In this document: positions 8,509 through 16,257 of the stretch, in pieces
Numbering within the stretch: position 1 is the first letter of the stretch
How the letters are laid out: every line of letters begins with the position of its first letter
NCBI GenBank assembly: GCA_001048675.1
Contig: CCKK01000023.1
Coordinates: 124,001 to 188,000 of the forward strand
Reading direction: 5' to 3'
Length of the DNA stretch: 64,000 nucleotides
Source of the DNA: Vibrio diabolicus
GTDB taxonomy: Bacteria > Pseudomonadota > Gammaproteobacteria > Enterobacterales > Vibrionaceae
Position numbers and translations under genes: made by a program
Notes under the pieces: model-generated
Databases searched by the model: none
Told to the model about the DNA's origin: nothing
What the model saw: only the letters and a program-made list of their open reading frames with translations

Positions 8509-9201
8509 TTGAAAATATTGATCGTCGAAGATGAGCACAAAGCCGGAGAATATCTGCAAAAAGGTTTGATTGAATCTGGGTATGTGGTGGATTTAGTGCA
8601 TGATGGGGTCGATGGGCTGTATCACGCTACCAGTGAAGAATATGACTTAATCCTCCTCGACATTATGTTGCCTAAACTCGATGGTTGGCAGGTGCTTAAT
8701 ACATTGCGCAGTAGTGGGATTCACACCCCAGTGATCATGCTGACAGCGAAGGAGCAAGTGGAAGATCGCGTGCGCGGTTTTGAGCTGGGTGCCAATGACT
8801 ATGTGGTAAAACCTTACGCGTTTGCGGAGCTACTGGCGCGTGTTCAAAACGTATTTCGTCATCATATTACCGCGCAAGTGGTCGCATCGCCGCAAACATT
8901 ACGTGTGGCAGATTTAGAACTTGATATGATCAAACGCGTTGCCACGCGCGCGGGGCAGTCTATGTCGCTTACCGCCAAAGAATATGCCCTGCTTGAGTTG
9001 TTGATGCGCAAAACTGGCCAAGTGCTTTCACGTACCACTATTGCGTCGTTAGTGTGGGATATGAACTTTGATAGCGATACCAATGTGATTGATGTGGCAG
9101 TCAAACGTCTGCGTAGCAAAGTGGACAAACCGTTCGATAAACCACTGATTCACACTGTCAGAGGGATGGGCTACAAACTCGAAGAGAGTCGTGATGCCTA
9201 A
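8509..9201 (+). CDS. OmpR-family response regulator (CusR-like)
   Basis: Response regulator of 230 residues. The receiver domain (1-120) has the acidic pocket E7-D8, phospho-acceptor D51 (LILLDIMLPKLDG), T79 and K101. The C-terminal winged helix (about 130-225) has the trans-activation signature LTAKEYALLELLMR and the closing TVRGMGYKLEE. Within the OmpR/PhoB family it is closest in style to heavy-metal regulators such as CusR and CopR. The start is TTG at 8509. The gene overlaps the following kinase gene by 11 bases, so the two are translationally coupled. No metal-efflux gene is nearby, so the stimulus is not established. Confidence 0.9.
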   Translation: MKILIVEDEHKAGEYLQKGLIESGYVVDLVHDGVDGLYHATSEEYDLILLDIMLPKLDGWQVLNTLRSSGIHTPVIMLTAKEQVEDRVRGFELGANDYVVKPYAFAELLARVQNVFRHHITAQVVASPQTLRVADLELDMIKRVATRAGQSMSLTAKEYALLELLMRKTGQVLSRTTIASLVWDMNFDSDTNVIDVAVKRLRSKVDKPFDKPLIHTVRGMGYKLEESRDA

Positions 9202-10579
9202 GTTCTCGCTGCCTTTTTCCATGAAAAACAAGCTCGTGCTGATGTTTGTTAGTATGACGTTTGTGACCTATTTTTCTTTGGCTTTCATCCTACAGTACGC
9301 CATTGAGCGCCACTTTTATTCGCAAGATTTCAGCTATATTTCCAGTAAGTTCAATGCCATTGAGAAAGAAATAATACGTTCGCCAGAGGACGTGTTCAAG
9401 CAAGCGAATAACAGCACGCTCTACATATGGGTGTTTGAAGGTAAGCAGAACGTGTATCAGAATTCGAGCCTGACGATTCCTCAGAACCGAGCCTACAGCA
9501 TTAGCTCACCTCAAGTTTTAAATCACGAGCGCGCCATCGAATGGAGTGAGGACTCGCTGAATATTCGCGCGTTTGCGTTTCAAGCTGGGGAGTATCAGGT
9601 GGTGCTCGGTATGAGTATCAATCACCATATTTTGTTTTTGGATAAACTCGACTGGATTTTGTTTTGGGCGCTCGGTTTGGCGTTTGTGATTTCTTCCGCG
9701 TTGAGCGGTTGGATGGTAAAACGTGGGTTGAAGCCGATTGTGGGATTGAATCAGCACATTCAACAGATATCACCAGAGCAAATGGGCATTCGTCTCGACC
9801 CCGATTCGTTGCCAATAGAACTGCGCGAGTTAGCCAACAAACACAACGCGATGCTCGATAGGTTGCAAACTGGTTTTCGCCGCTTGAGCGAGTTTTCTTC
9901 TGATATAGCACATGAGTTAAAAACGCCACTCACCAACATTACTACGCAAAATCAGGTCATTTTAGGTGCGTGTCGAACGTCTGAAGAGTATCAGGATGCG
10001 ATTGCCTCAACGTTGGAAGAACTCAACCGCATCACGAAAACCATCGACGATTTGCTCTACATTGCCAAGGCTGAAAACAAGCTCATTCATCGCTATGACG
10101 AAGTGTTTGCGGTGCGGAAGGAAATCGACCGCTTGGTCGCGTATTTTGAAATATTGGCCGAAGATGCCGAGGTTCGAATCGTGAACTCAGGCGACGGTCA
10201 GCTCTATATGGACAAAAACATGTTTGAGCGTGCGGTGGGCAATTTGCTCTCCAACGCGATTCGTCATGCGTATGCTGATTCAACCATTGTGATTGACGTT
10301 CAAGTGGTTGATGAATGGGTGACGATATCGGTCAGCAACCAAGGTGACACCATTGCCGAGCAAAACTTACCGTACCTTTTCGACCGGTTTTACCGCGCAG
10401 ATAAGTCTCGCCAACATGTCGGCAGCGTCGGTGCAGGGCTAGGTTTGTCGATTACCCAATCTATCGTGCAAGCGTATGAAGGACAGATAAAAGTAACATC
10501 AGATAACGAAAAGACGCAGTTTGTCATGATGTTGCCATCGTCAAGTGTCAATGGAAGTGATAAGTCAGTTGAAGCATAA
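9191..10579 (+). CDS. Sensor histidine kinase (CusS/heavy-metal type)
   Basis: Inner-membrane sensor kinase of about 462 residues, partner of the response regulator before it. It has a transmembrane segment at about 13-35, a periplasmic domain of about 120 residues, a second transmembrane segment at about 155-177, a HAMP linker, and a HisKA domain with phospho-acceptor His241 (IAHELKTPLTN). The ATPase domain shows the N box NLLSNAIRHA and G boxes including GAGLGLSI. The start is GTG at 9191 or ATG at 9194. The HisKA and ATPase style resembles heavy-metal sensor kinases, but the periplasmic domain does not show an obvious copper-binding motif. Confidence 0.9.
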   Translation: MMPKFSLPFSMKNKLVLMFVSMTFVTYFSLAFILQYAIERHFYSQDFSYISSKFNAIEKEIIRSPEDVFKQANNSTLYIWVFEGKQNVYQNSSLTIPQNRAYSISSPQVLNHERAIEWSEDSLNIRAFAFQAGEYQVVLGMSINHHILFLDKLDWILFWALGLAFVISSALSGWMVKRGLKPIVGLNQHIQQISPEQMGIRLDPDSLPIELRELANKHNAMLDRLQTGFRRLSEFSSDIAHELKTPLTNITTQNQVILGACRTSEEYQDAIASTLEELNRITKTIDDLLYIAKAENKLIHRYDEVFAVRKEIDRLVAYFEILAEDAEVRIVNSGDGQLYMDKNMFERAVGNLLSNAIRHAYADSTIVIDVQVVDEWVTISVSNQGDTIAEQNLPYLFDRFYRADKSRQHVGSVGAGLGLSITQSIVQAYEGQIKVTSDNEKTQFVMMLPSSSVNGSDKSVEA

Positions 10580-10604
10580 AAGGCAAGCCTTGGCTTGCCT
10601 TTGG
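10579..10604. terminator. Terminator between kinase gene and gldA
   Basis: Stem AAAGGCAAGC/GCTTGCCTTT (10579-10588 and 10593-10602) between convergent genes. The T run is short on both strands. Confidence 0.65.
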
Positions 10605-10632
10605 GACTCAAACTTGTTTGAAGTTATTTGGG

Positions 10633-11715
10633 TTATTGACCCAGTTGATGAGCGGTTAGAATTGCAGAGTAGACATTTTCTGCCGTCACTGGGAATGGCA
10701 TATTGTGGATTGTTTCTCCCTCGGCCGTTGAAGCTTCGGCGACCTCGCGCAACTTATCGTGATTAAGCTCTTTAACACCCATATCAAATAAGTTGGTTGG
10801 TAGACCTACCGATCGGCAGAAGGCGAGAACCGTATTAATCTCTTCCATCGCTGCGTTTTCTAGCACCAATTGAACAAGTGTGCCGAACGCGACTTTCTCA
10901 CCATGATAGAGATGATGACACTCTTCAAGCTTAGTTAGGCCGTTATGAATAGCGTGAGCACCCGCTAGACCACTGCTTTCAAAACCGATACCGCTTAGGT
11001 ATGTATTGGCTTCAATAATATTTTCTACCGCTTTGGTGCTCACACCATTTTCTACCGCAGCTTTTGCTTTTACACCATCTTCAAGCAAGGTTTCATAGCA
11101 AAGTTTCGCAAGCGCTTGTGCTGAACGCGTCGCTAACCCACCAGCCATTGTTGCCTTACCAGAAGTCATGTTGGCACGAGCTTCAAAGTAGGTGGAAAGC
11201 GCGTCGCCCATCCCCGATACAAGTAAGCGAACTGGGGCTTTGGCGATGACTGATGTATCCATGATGACCATGTCTGGGTTTTTAGGGATCATCAAATATT
11301 CTGCAAACTCACCTTCAGGTGTGTATATCACCGCAAGAGCTGAGGTTGGCGCATCAGTCGAGGCAATCGTAGGAACCACCACGACAGGAATTTTGGTGTA
11401 AAACGCAACGGCCTTAGCTGTATCTAAGGTTTTACCACCACCAATACCGACAATGACATCATGTTTTTGAGTGGCACAAATGTCCGTGATGCGTTCAATC
11501 TCAACGCGCGAACATTCGCCACCAAAAATGTTCATAGTGAGTGGAAGCTTTTCGTCAGCAAAGCTTTGTTTGACGTCATCACCAACCAGGTTAGTCACGA
11601 ACTCATCGGCAATGACTAACGGACGTTCACCCAATGTTTTCACGTAGTGAGCGATAGATGTAAGTACTTGTTCACCTTGGACGTATTTGCTTGGGCTGAT
11701 AATAATTTTGTCCAT
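10633..11715 (-). CDS. gldA: Glycerol dehydrogenase (NAD-dependent)
   Basis: Oxidises glycerol to dihydroxyacetone with NAD+, feeding the divergent dhaKLM kinase. It has 360 residues, close to E. coli GldA. The iron/zinc-type alcohol dehydrogenase fold is shown by GIGGGKTLDTAKAVA (NAD binding), APTSALAVIYTPEGEF, GMGDALSTYFEAR, and the metal-binding stretches AGAHAIHNGLT and YHGEKVAFGT. Start MDKIIISPSKYVQG aligns with the family start. It faces dhaK across a 353-base region containing the tandem palindromes. By context it is the catabolic glycerol or hydroxyacetone enzyme. Confidence 0.94.
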   Translation of the reverse strand: MDKIIISPSKYVQGEQVLTSIAHYVKTLGERPLVIADEFVTNLVGDDVKQSFADEKLPLTMNIFGGECSRVEIERITDICATQKHDVIVGIGGGKTLDTAKAVAFYTKIPVVVVPTIASTDAPTSALAVIYTPEGEFAEYLMIPKNPDMVIMDTSVIAKAPVRLLVSGMGDALSTYFEARANMTSGKATMAGGLATRSAQALAKLCYETLLEDGVKAKAAVENGVSTKAVENIIEANTYLSGIGFESSGLAGAHAIHNGLTKLEECHHLYHGEKVAFGTLVQLVLENAAMEEINTVLAFCRSVGLPTNLFDMGVKELNHDKLREVAEASTAEGETIHNMPFPVTAENVYSAILTAHQLGQ

Positions 11716-12068
11716 AATTCAAACCTTTAACCTTTTTTATGTGTGTTTTTGACTGCAATGAAAATCCATTGTAGCGATAAGGTTTATATTAGGTTTGGTG
11801 TGGTAAGTGGTGAAGGATATCTCTGGTTTTGTTCCATGCTTTTATGACCTCTGTGTCAAACCGACTGTCAGAAGTAATAAGCATTAGTATGCTTTATGGC
11901 GCCGATCACTATTCAAGCGAATCTGTCGTTTTTCGTTTCATATTGAAACGAAAATACCGAAGTCGTTGTTTCAATATGAAACGGATTGATTTTTGTTGAG
12001 CACGTTTTTTCTCTGTTTAAGATGAATTCATACCCTACATAAAAATATAAATGGAATGAGATAGAACG
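11716..12068. promoter_or_regulatory. gldA-dhaK divergent control region
   Basis: A 353-base gene-free region. It contains two palindromic boxes (listed separately) and a probable dhaK promoter: TTGAGC at 11996-12001 and TAAGAT at 12018-12023 with a 16-bp spacer, ending about 45 bases before the dhaK ATG. The boxes lie just upstream of this promoter, a position typical of activation. The gldA-proximal 200 bases hold nothing I could assign. Confidence 0.55.
11934..11982. promoter_or_regulatory. Two tandem palindromes, likely DhaR operators
   Basis: CGTTTCA-TAT-TGAAACG (11934-11950) and GTTTCA-ATA-TGAAAC (11968-11982) are two near-identical perfect palindromes. Their centres are 33 bp apart, about three helical turns, so bound dimers would sit on one face of the helix. 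They lie just upstream of the candidate dhaK promoter. Binding by DhaR, encoded at the end of the cluster, is inferred from position. Confidence 0.6.
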
Positions 12069-13127
12069 ATGAAAAAGTTAATTAACCAAGTCGATGATGT
12101 TGTATTGCAGCAAATGGAGGGCCTGGCATTGTCCCGCCCTGAGCTAAAAGCTAACTACGAACCTCGTTACATGTGGCATGAGGAAACGCCGGGGCAAGTG
12201 GCATTGGTTTCTGGTGGTGGCTGTGGTCATGAACCTTTGCACGCAGGTTTTATTGGTAAAGGCATGCTGACAGGCGCCTGCCCTGGTGAGGTATTTACTT
12301 CACCTACGCCAGATCAAATGTACGAATGTGGTAACCAAGTGAATACTGGTGAGGGCGTGCTGTTTATCATCAAAAACTACACCGGCGACGTGTTGAACTT
12401 TGAAACGGCCGTGGAGCTCCTTCATACCGATGGCATCAAAGTTGGGTCGGTGTTGGTGGATGACGATGTTGCAGTCAAAGACAGCCTGTATACCGCTGGT
12501 CGCCGTGGCGTCGCTGGAACGGTATTGGTTGAGAAGTTAGTTGGGGCTGCCGCGAACAAAGGTTATTCGTTGGAGCAATGTGAAGATCTGGCTCGTCGCG
12601 TTAATAATCACTGTCGTTCATTTGGCGTGGCGCTTAATGCTTGTGTTGTGCCAGCGGCGGGTAAACCATCTTTTGTTCTGGAAGATGATGAAGTGGAGTT
12701 TGGTGTTGGTATCCATGGTGAACCAGGTATCAAGCGAGTGAAATACACCGATGTCGATACGTTAGTGGATGAGATGTTTGCTGAAGTTGCTGAAAACACA
12801 CCTTATCAGCGCACTTTGCGTATTTGGAATCGTGACGAAGGTGAATGGGATGAAGTGGAATCCAGCATTGAGCCTTTCGCCGCTGAACACGACTATATTG
12901 TGATGGTGAATGGTATGGGTGGTACGCCAACTTCAGAGCTTTACGGAGTGTACCGCCGTCTGGCTCATAACTGCGAGCAAGCAGGGTTCCGTATCGTGCG
13001 TAATATGGTTGGTAACTTCTGTACGTCACTCGATATGGAAGGCGTTTCGATTACGTTGCTGAAGGCAGACAAAGAGATGTTAGAGCTGTTTGATGCTCCT
13101 GTCGATACGGCCGCGATCAAGTGGTAA
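12069..13127 (+). CDS. dhaK: PTS-dependent dihydroxyacetone kinase, substrate-binding subunit DhaK
   Basis: Binds dihydroxyacetone covalently as a hemiaminal and receives phosphate from DhaL-bound ADP/ATP. It has 352 residues, against 356 in E. coli. The substrate histidine is in FGVGIHGEPG (His216), and the second active-site region is SGGGCGHEPLHAGFIGKG (His54). The C-terminal stretch VMVNGMGGTPTSELYGVYRR is also typical. It starts the dhaKLM operon; dhaL follows after 15 bases. Confidence 0.96.
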   Translation: MKKLINQVDDVVLQQMEGLALSRPELKANYEPRYMWHEETPGQVALVSGGGCGHEPLHAGFIGKGMLTGACPGEVFTSPTPDQMYECGNQVNTGEGVLFIIKNYTGDVLNFETAVELLHTDGIKVGSVLVDDDVAVKDSLYTAGRRGVAGTVLVEKLVGAAANKGYSLEQCEDLARRVNNHCRSFGVALNACVVPAAGKPSFVLEDDEVEFGVGIHGEPGIKRVKYTDVDTLVDEMFAEVAENTPYQRTLRIWNRDEGEWDEVESSIEPFAAEHDYIVMVNGMGGTPTSELYGVYRRLAHNCEQAGFRIVRNMVGNFCTSLDMEGVSITLLKADKEMLELFDAPVDTAAIKW

Positions 13128-13142
13128 CAGGGGGGAGCAAAC

Positions 13143-13778
13143 ATGCAAATTGAAAAACAACATATCGTTCACTGGTTAGAGCTATGTGCAAAAACGTATC
13201 AAGAGAATCAAGATTTTCTGACCGACCTTGATCGTGATATTGGTGACGCCGACCACGGTCTCAATATGAACCGAGGCTTTAAAAAAGTCGCGGAAAAACT
13301 GCCGCAATTTGCGGACCAAAATATCGGCAGCATTCTCAAGAATACGGGCATGACCTTGCTTTCTAGTGTCGGTGGGGCAAGTGGCCCGCTGTATGGCACG
13401 CTGTTTATTCGCACGGCTGCCGCTGTCGGAACTCGAGAGCAATTAACGTTTGAAGAGTTAGTGGATGCACTAAAAAGCGGTGTGGATGGCGTGGTGTCTC
13501 GTGGTAAAGCGGAACTGGGTGATAAAACCATGTGTGATGTTTGGTTACCCGTTTTAGTTAGCGTGAAGGCGTCGTTAGAAAATGGCATGAGCGCTGACCA
13601 TTTATTGAATGAAATGGTTGAGCTAGCAGAAACGAACGCGGTTGCCACGATTGAAATGTTGGCGAAAAAAGGGCGAGCAAGCTATCTGGGGGAACGTAGT
13701 ATTGGCCACCAAGATCCCGGTGCGACCTCTTCTTTGTTAATGATTAAAGCACTACAGCAGGCAATAGCAGGTAATTAA
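13143..13778 (+). CDS. dhaL: Dihydroxyacetone kinase ADP-binding subunit DhaL
   Basis: Holds the nucleotide as a permanently bound cofactor that DhaM rephosphorylates. It has 211 residues. The magnesium-binding aspartates D30, D35 and D37 are in DLDRDIGDADHGLNMNRGF, exactly the family arrangement. The lipid-binding-like helical barrel continues with SSVGGASGPLYGTLFIR, a central GDKTMCDVWLP and the C-terminal GRASYLGERSIGHQDPGA. It has a GGGGAG-type ribosome site upstream and ends one base before dhaM. Confidence 0.96.
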   Translation: MQIEKQHIVHWLELCAKTYQENQDFLTDLDRDIGDADHGLNMNRGFKKVAEKLPQFADQNIGSILKNTGMTLLSSVGGASGPLYGTLFIRTAAAVGTREQLTFEELVDALKSGVDGVVSRGKAELGDKTMCDVWLPVLVSVKASLENGMSADHLLNEMVELAETNAVATIEMLAKKGRASYLGERSIGHQDPGATSSLLMIKALQQAIAGN

Positions 13779-13779
13779 G

Positions 13780-16179
13780 ATGGTGGGAATTGTAGTTGTA
13801 TCTCATAGTCGTCGCCTTGCAGAAGGGGTGGCAGAACTTGCCACCCAAATGACACAAGGCAAAGCCAAGCTTGCGATTGCTGCGGGGATTGATGACCCAG
13901 AGAACCCGATCGGAACCGATGCCATTGCTGTGATGGAAGCGATTGAGCAGGCACATGATCAACAAGGGGTTGTTGTGTTGATGGATCTTGGCAGCGCCCT
14001 GCTTAGCACGGAAATGGCTCTGGATCTGATTGATGATCACGTGAGGGAAAATGTCACCCTTATCTCGGCCCCTATTGTTGAAGGAACCATGGCGGCGTCG
14101 GTGGCTGCTGCCGCCGGACTACCTTTATCGACGGTAGTCGAAGAGGCACAGAATGCGTTAAGCGTAAAACGAGAGCACCTTGGTGAGCAGCCACTAACAT
14201 TCGCTGAGATAGCGCCAGTATCAGAGAACTTTGAACACGAGCGGACATTTGATTGGGTAGTGCAAAATCCGCATGGATTACATGCTCGTCCCGCTGCGGC
14301 TATTGTTGGTGCACTCGCGCCTTTTGACTGCCAAGTATGGTTGAAAAAAGGCGAGCGCCGTGTGAACGCGAAAAGCTTAAACAGCATTGCGAAACTTGGC
14401 GTTCGTAGTCAAGAGGCGATCACCTTATGCGCACTTGGACCTCAATCTAGTGAAGCAATTAAGGCATTTGAAGCCTTAGCTCATGAGCACTTCGGAGAAA
14501 AAGAGGCGGTTGAGCAAGGCATTGTCGAACCTGAAGAAAGCTCGGATACTTTGCTCGATGACATGGCCCCAAGTCAGATTGAAGGTGCTGTTGTTGGTAT
14601 TCGAGTCAATGACGGTATCGCTACTGCTCCTGCTGTCCTTTTTACTCATGAAATGCCAGCTGTGCCTGAACGTGATTTCCAAAGTGAACAAGATGAAATT
14701 GAACGGGTTAAGCGTGCGATAGGCGTGGTTGTTCAACATTTGCAGGAGCAAGCGAAGCAGCCGAAAGGGGAAATATTTTCTGCTCATAGCATGATGCTCA
14801 GTGACCCAGAGTTATGGGCATCGGTTGAGGCGCGAATTCAAACGTGCATGATAGCCGAGCAAGCTTGGATAGAATCACTGCAAACGTTGGCCGAAGAGTT
14901 TCGCCAGGCAGAAAGTCAGTACATGCGGGAGCGCGAAGCAGATGTGCATGATATCGCACGCCAAGTTATGGTCGAAATGACAGGCGTAACGCCTAATGCC
15001 ATCGACATTAAGGAACCGAGTATTTTGTTGGCCCGCGATCTGATGCCTTCTGATGTGGCCGGGCTTGATAAATCGAAAGTGCTTGGTATCTGTTTGAGTG
15101 AGGGAGGGAAAACCTCTCACAGTGCGATTCTTGCTCGTGCGATGGGGATTCCTGCCATCGTTAAAGCTCAGGGCTGCCTTGATGCTGTGCGTGCTGGTCA
15201 AGTGGTGACTATTGATGGCTTTCGAGGGCATTTATGGTTCTCTCCTTCAGATGCCGTACAGCAGGAATTAGAAGCTCAGCAAATTGAGTGGCAAAACTCC
15301 CGACAAAGTGCACTAGCGAGTGCTCAGCAAGCCGCAGTCACCTGTGATGGTGTTCATATTCCAGTATTCGCCAATATTGGTGGACCGAAAGATATTGATG
15401 ATGCACTAACATCAGGCGCTGAGGGCGTTGGTCTATTCCGGACTGAGTTTTTATTTCAAAACAGTGATGAGTTGCCGACTGAGGAAGCGCAATATCAAGT
15501 GTATCGTGATATTGCTGCCGCACTTGGTGATAAGCCACTTACGATTCGTAGTCTAGATGTTGGCGGTGATAAGCCTTTAGCCGCTTATCCTATGCCAGCG
15601 GAAGATAATCCATTTTTAGGTCTTAGAGGGGTGCGGTTGTGCCTTCAACATGAGTCATTGTTTACCGCCCAACTTCGAGCCATTCTGAGAGCCTTTCACG
15701 AGCAACCAAATATTCAATTGATGATACCGATGGTGGCTCAGGTTGAAGAAGTGAGAAAAGTAAAAGCGTTGTTGGCGCATCAAGCGAACCGACTCGGCTT
15801 GGATGCGACTCATTTGCCCGTTGGTATTATGATTGAGGTACCCGCCGCGGTGTTGAATGCTGATGCGTTAGCCCAAGAAGTCGACTTTTTCTCTATTGGC
15901 ACCAATGATTTGACTCAATATGTTATGGCCGCCGATCGAGGCAACGCCGCCGTTGCTGAATTGGTGAACTACTTTGAACCATCGGTACTAAAAGCCATTG
16001 AACTTACTTGTGCTGCGGGCGAACGTGCGGGTATACCGGTCAGTATGTGCGGTGAGATGGCAGGCGATCCAAATGCCACAGAAACATTACTTCGTGTTGG
16101 GTTACGAAAATTCAGCGCCAGTTCGAGTCTGCTACCGGGACTAAAAGCGCAGATTCGTCAGTTGTCTGTCGATGTTTAA
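13780..16179 (+). CDS. dhaM: PTS phosphoryl donor DhaM with EIIA, HPr and full Enzyme I modules
   Basis: Transfers phosphate from the PEP phosphotransferase chain to ADP on DhaL. It has 799 residues. The EIIA-Dha domain (about 1-130) has phospho-His9 (VVSHSRRLAEG). The HPr-like domain (about 158-245) has His168 (NPHGLHARPAAA). The Enzyme I part (about 265-799) has phospho-His447 (GGKTSHSAILAR) and, unlike the 472-residue E. coli protein, continues into a complete PEP-binding barrel with GTNDLTQYVMAADR and catalytic Cys757 (MCGEMAGDP). It may therefore take phosphate directly from PEP without PtsI or PtsH. That independence is inferred; the domain content is visible. Confidence 0.94.
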   Translation: MVGIVVVSHSRRLAEGVAELATQMTQGKAKLAIAAGIDDPENPIGTDAIAVMEAIEQAHDQQGVVVLMDLGSALLSTEMALDLIDDHVRENVTLISAPIVEGTMAASVAAAAGLPLSTVVEEAQNALSVKREHLGEQPLTFAEIAPVSENFEHERTFDWVVQNPHGLHARPAAAIVGALAPFDCQVWLKKGERRVNAKSLNSIAKLGVRSQEAITLCALGPQSSEAIKAFEALAHEHFGEKEAVEQGIVEPEESSDTLLDDMAPSQIEGAVVGIRVNDGIATAPAVLFTHEMPAVPERDFQSEQDEIERVKRAIGVVVQHLQEQAKQPKGEIFSAHSMMLSDPELWASVEARIQTCMIAEQAWIESLQTLAEEFRQAESQYMREREADVHDIARQVMVEMTGVTPNAIDIKEPSILLARDLMPSDVAGLDKSKVLGICLSEGGKTSHSAILARAMGIPAIVKAQGCLDAVRAGQVVTIDGFRGHLWFSPSDAVQQELEAQQIEWQNSRQSALASAQQAAVTCDGVHIPVFANIGGPKDIDDALTSGAEGVGLFRTEFLFQNSDELPTEEAQYQVYRDIAAALGDKPLTIRSLDVGGDKPLAAYPMPAEDNPFLGLRGVRLCLQHESLFTAQLRAILRAFHEQPNIQLMIPMVAQVEEVRKVKALLAHQANRLGLDATHLPVGIMIEVPAAVLNADALAQEVDFFSIGTNDLTQYVMAADRGNAAVAELVNYFEPSVLKAIELTCAAGERAGIPVSMCGEMAGDPNATETLLRVGLRKFSASSSLLPGLKAQIRQLSVDV

Positions 16180-16207
16180 TCGATACCTTTATCGTTAGTA
16201 CACGTAT

Positions 16208-16236
16208 ACCGGCGTGCTTACGCCGGTTTTACTTTT
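16208..16236 (+). terminator. Terminator after dhaM
   Basis: Stem ACCGGCGT/ACGCCGGT (16208-16215 and 16220-16227) followed by a T-rich stretch, between convergent dhaM and dhaR. Confidence 0.75.
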
Positions 16237-16257
16237 GTAGGAACGCCACTTCTTGGC

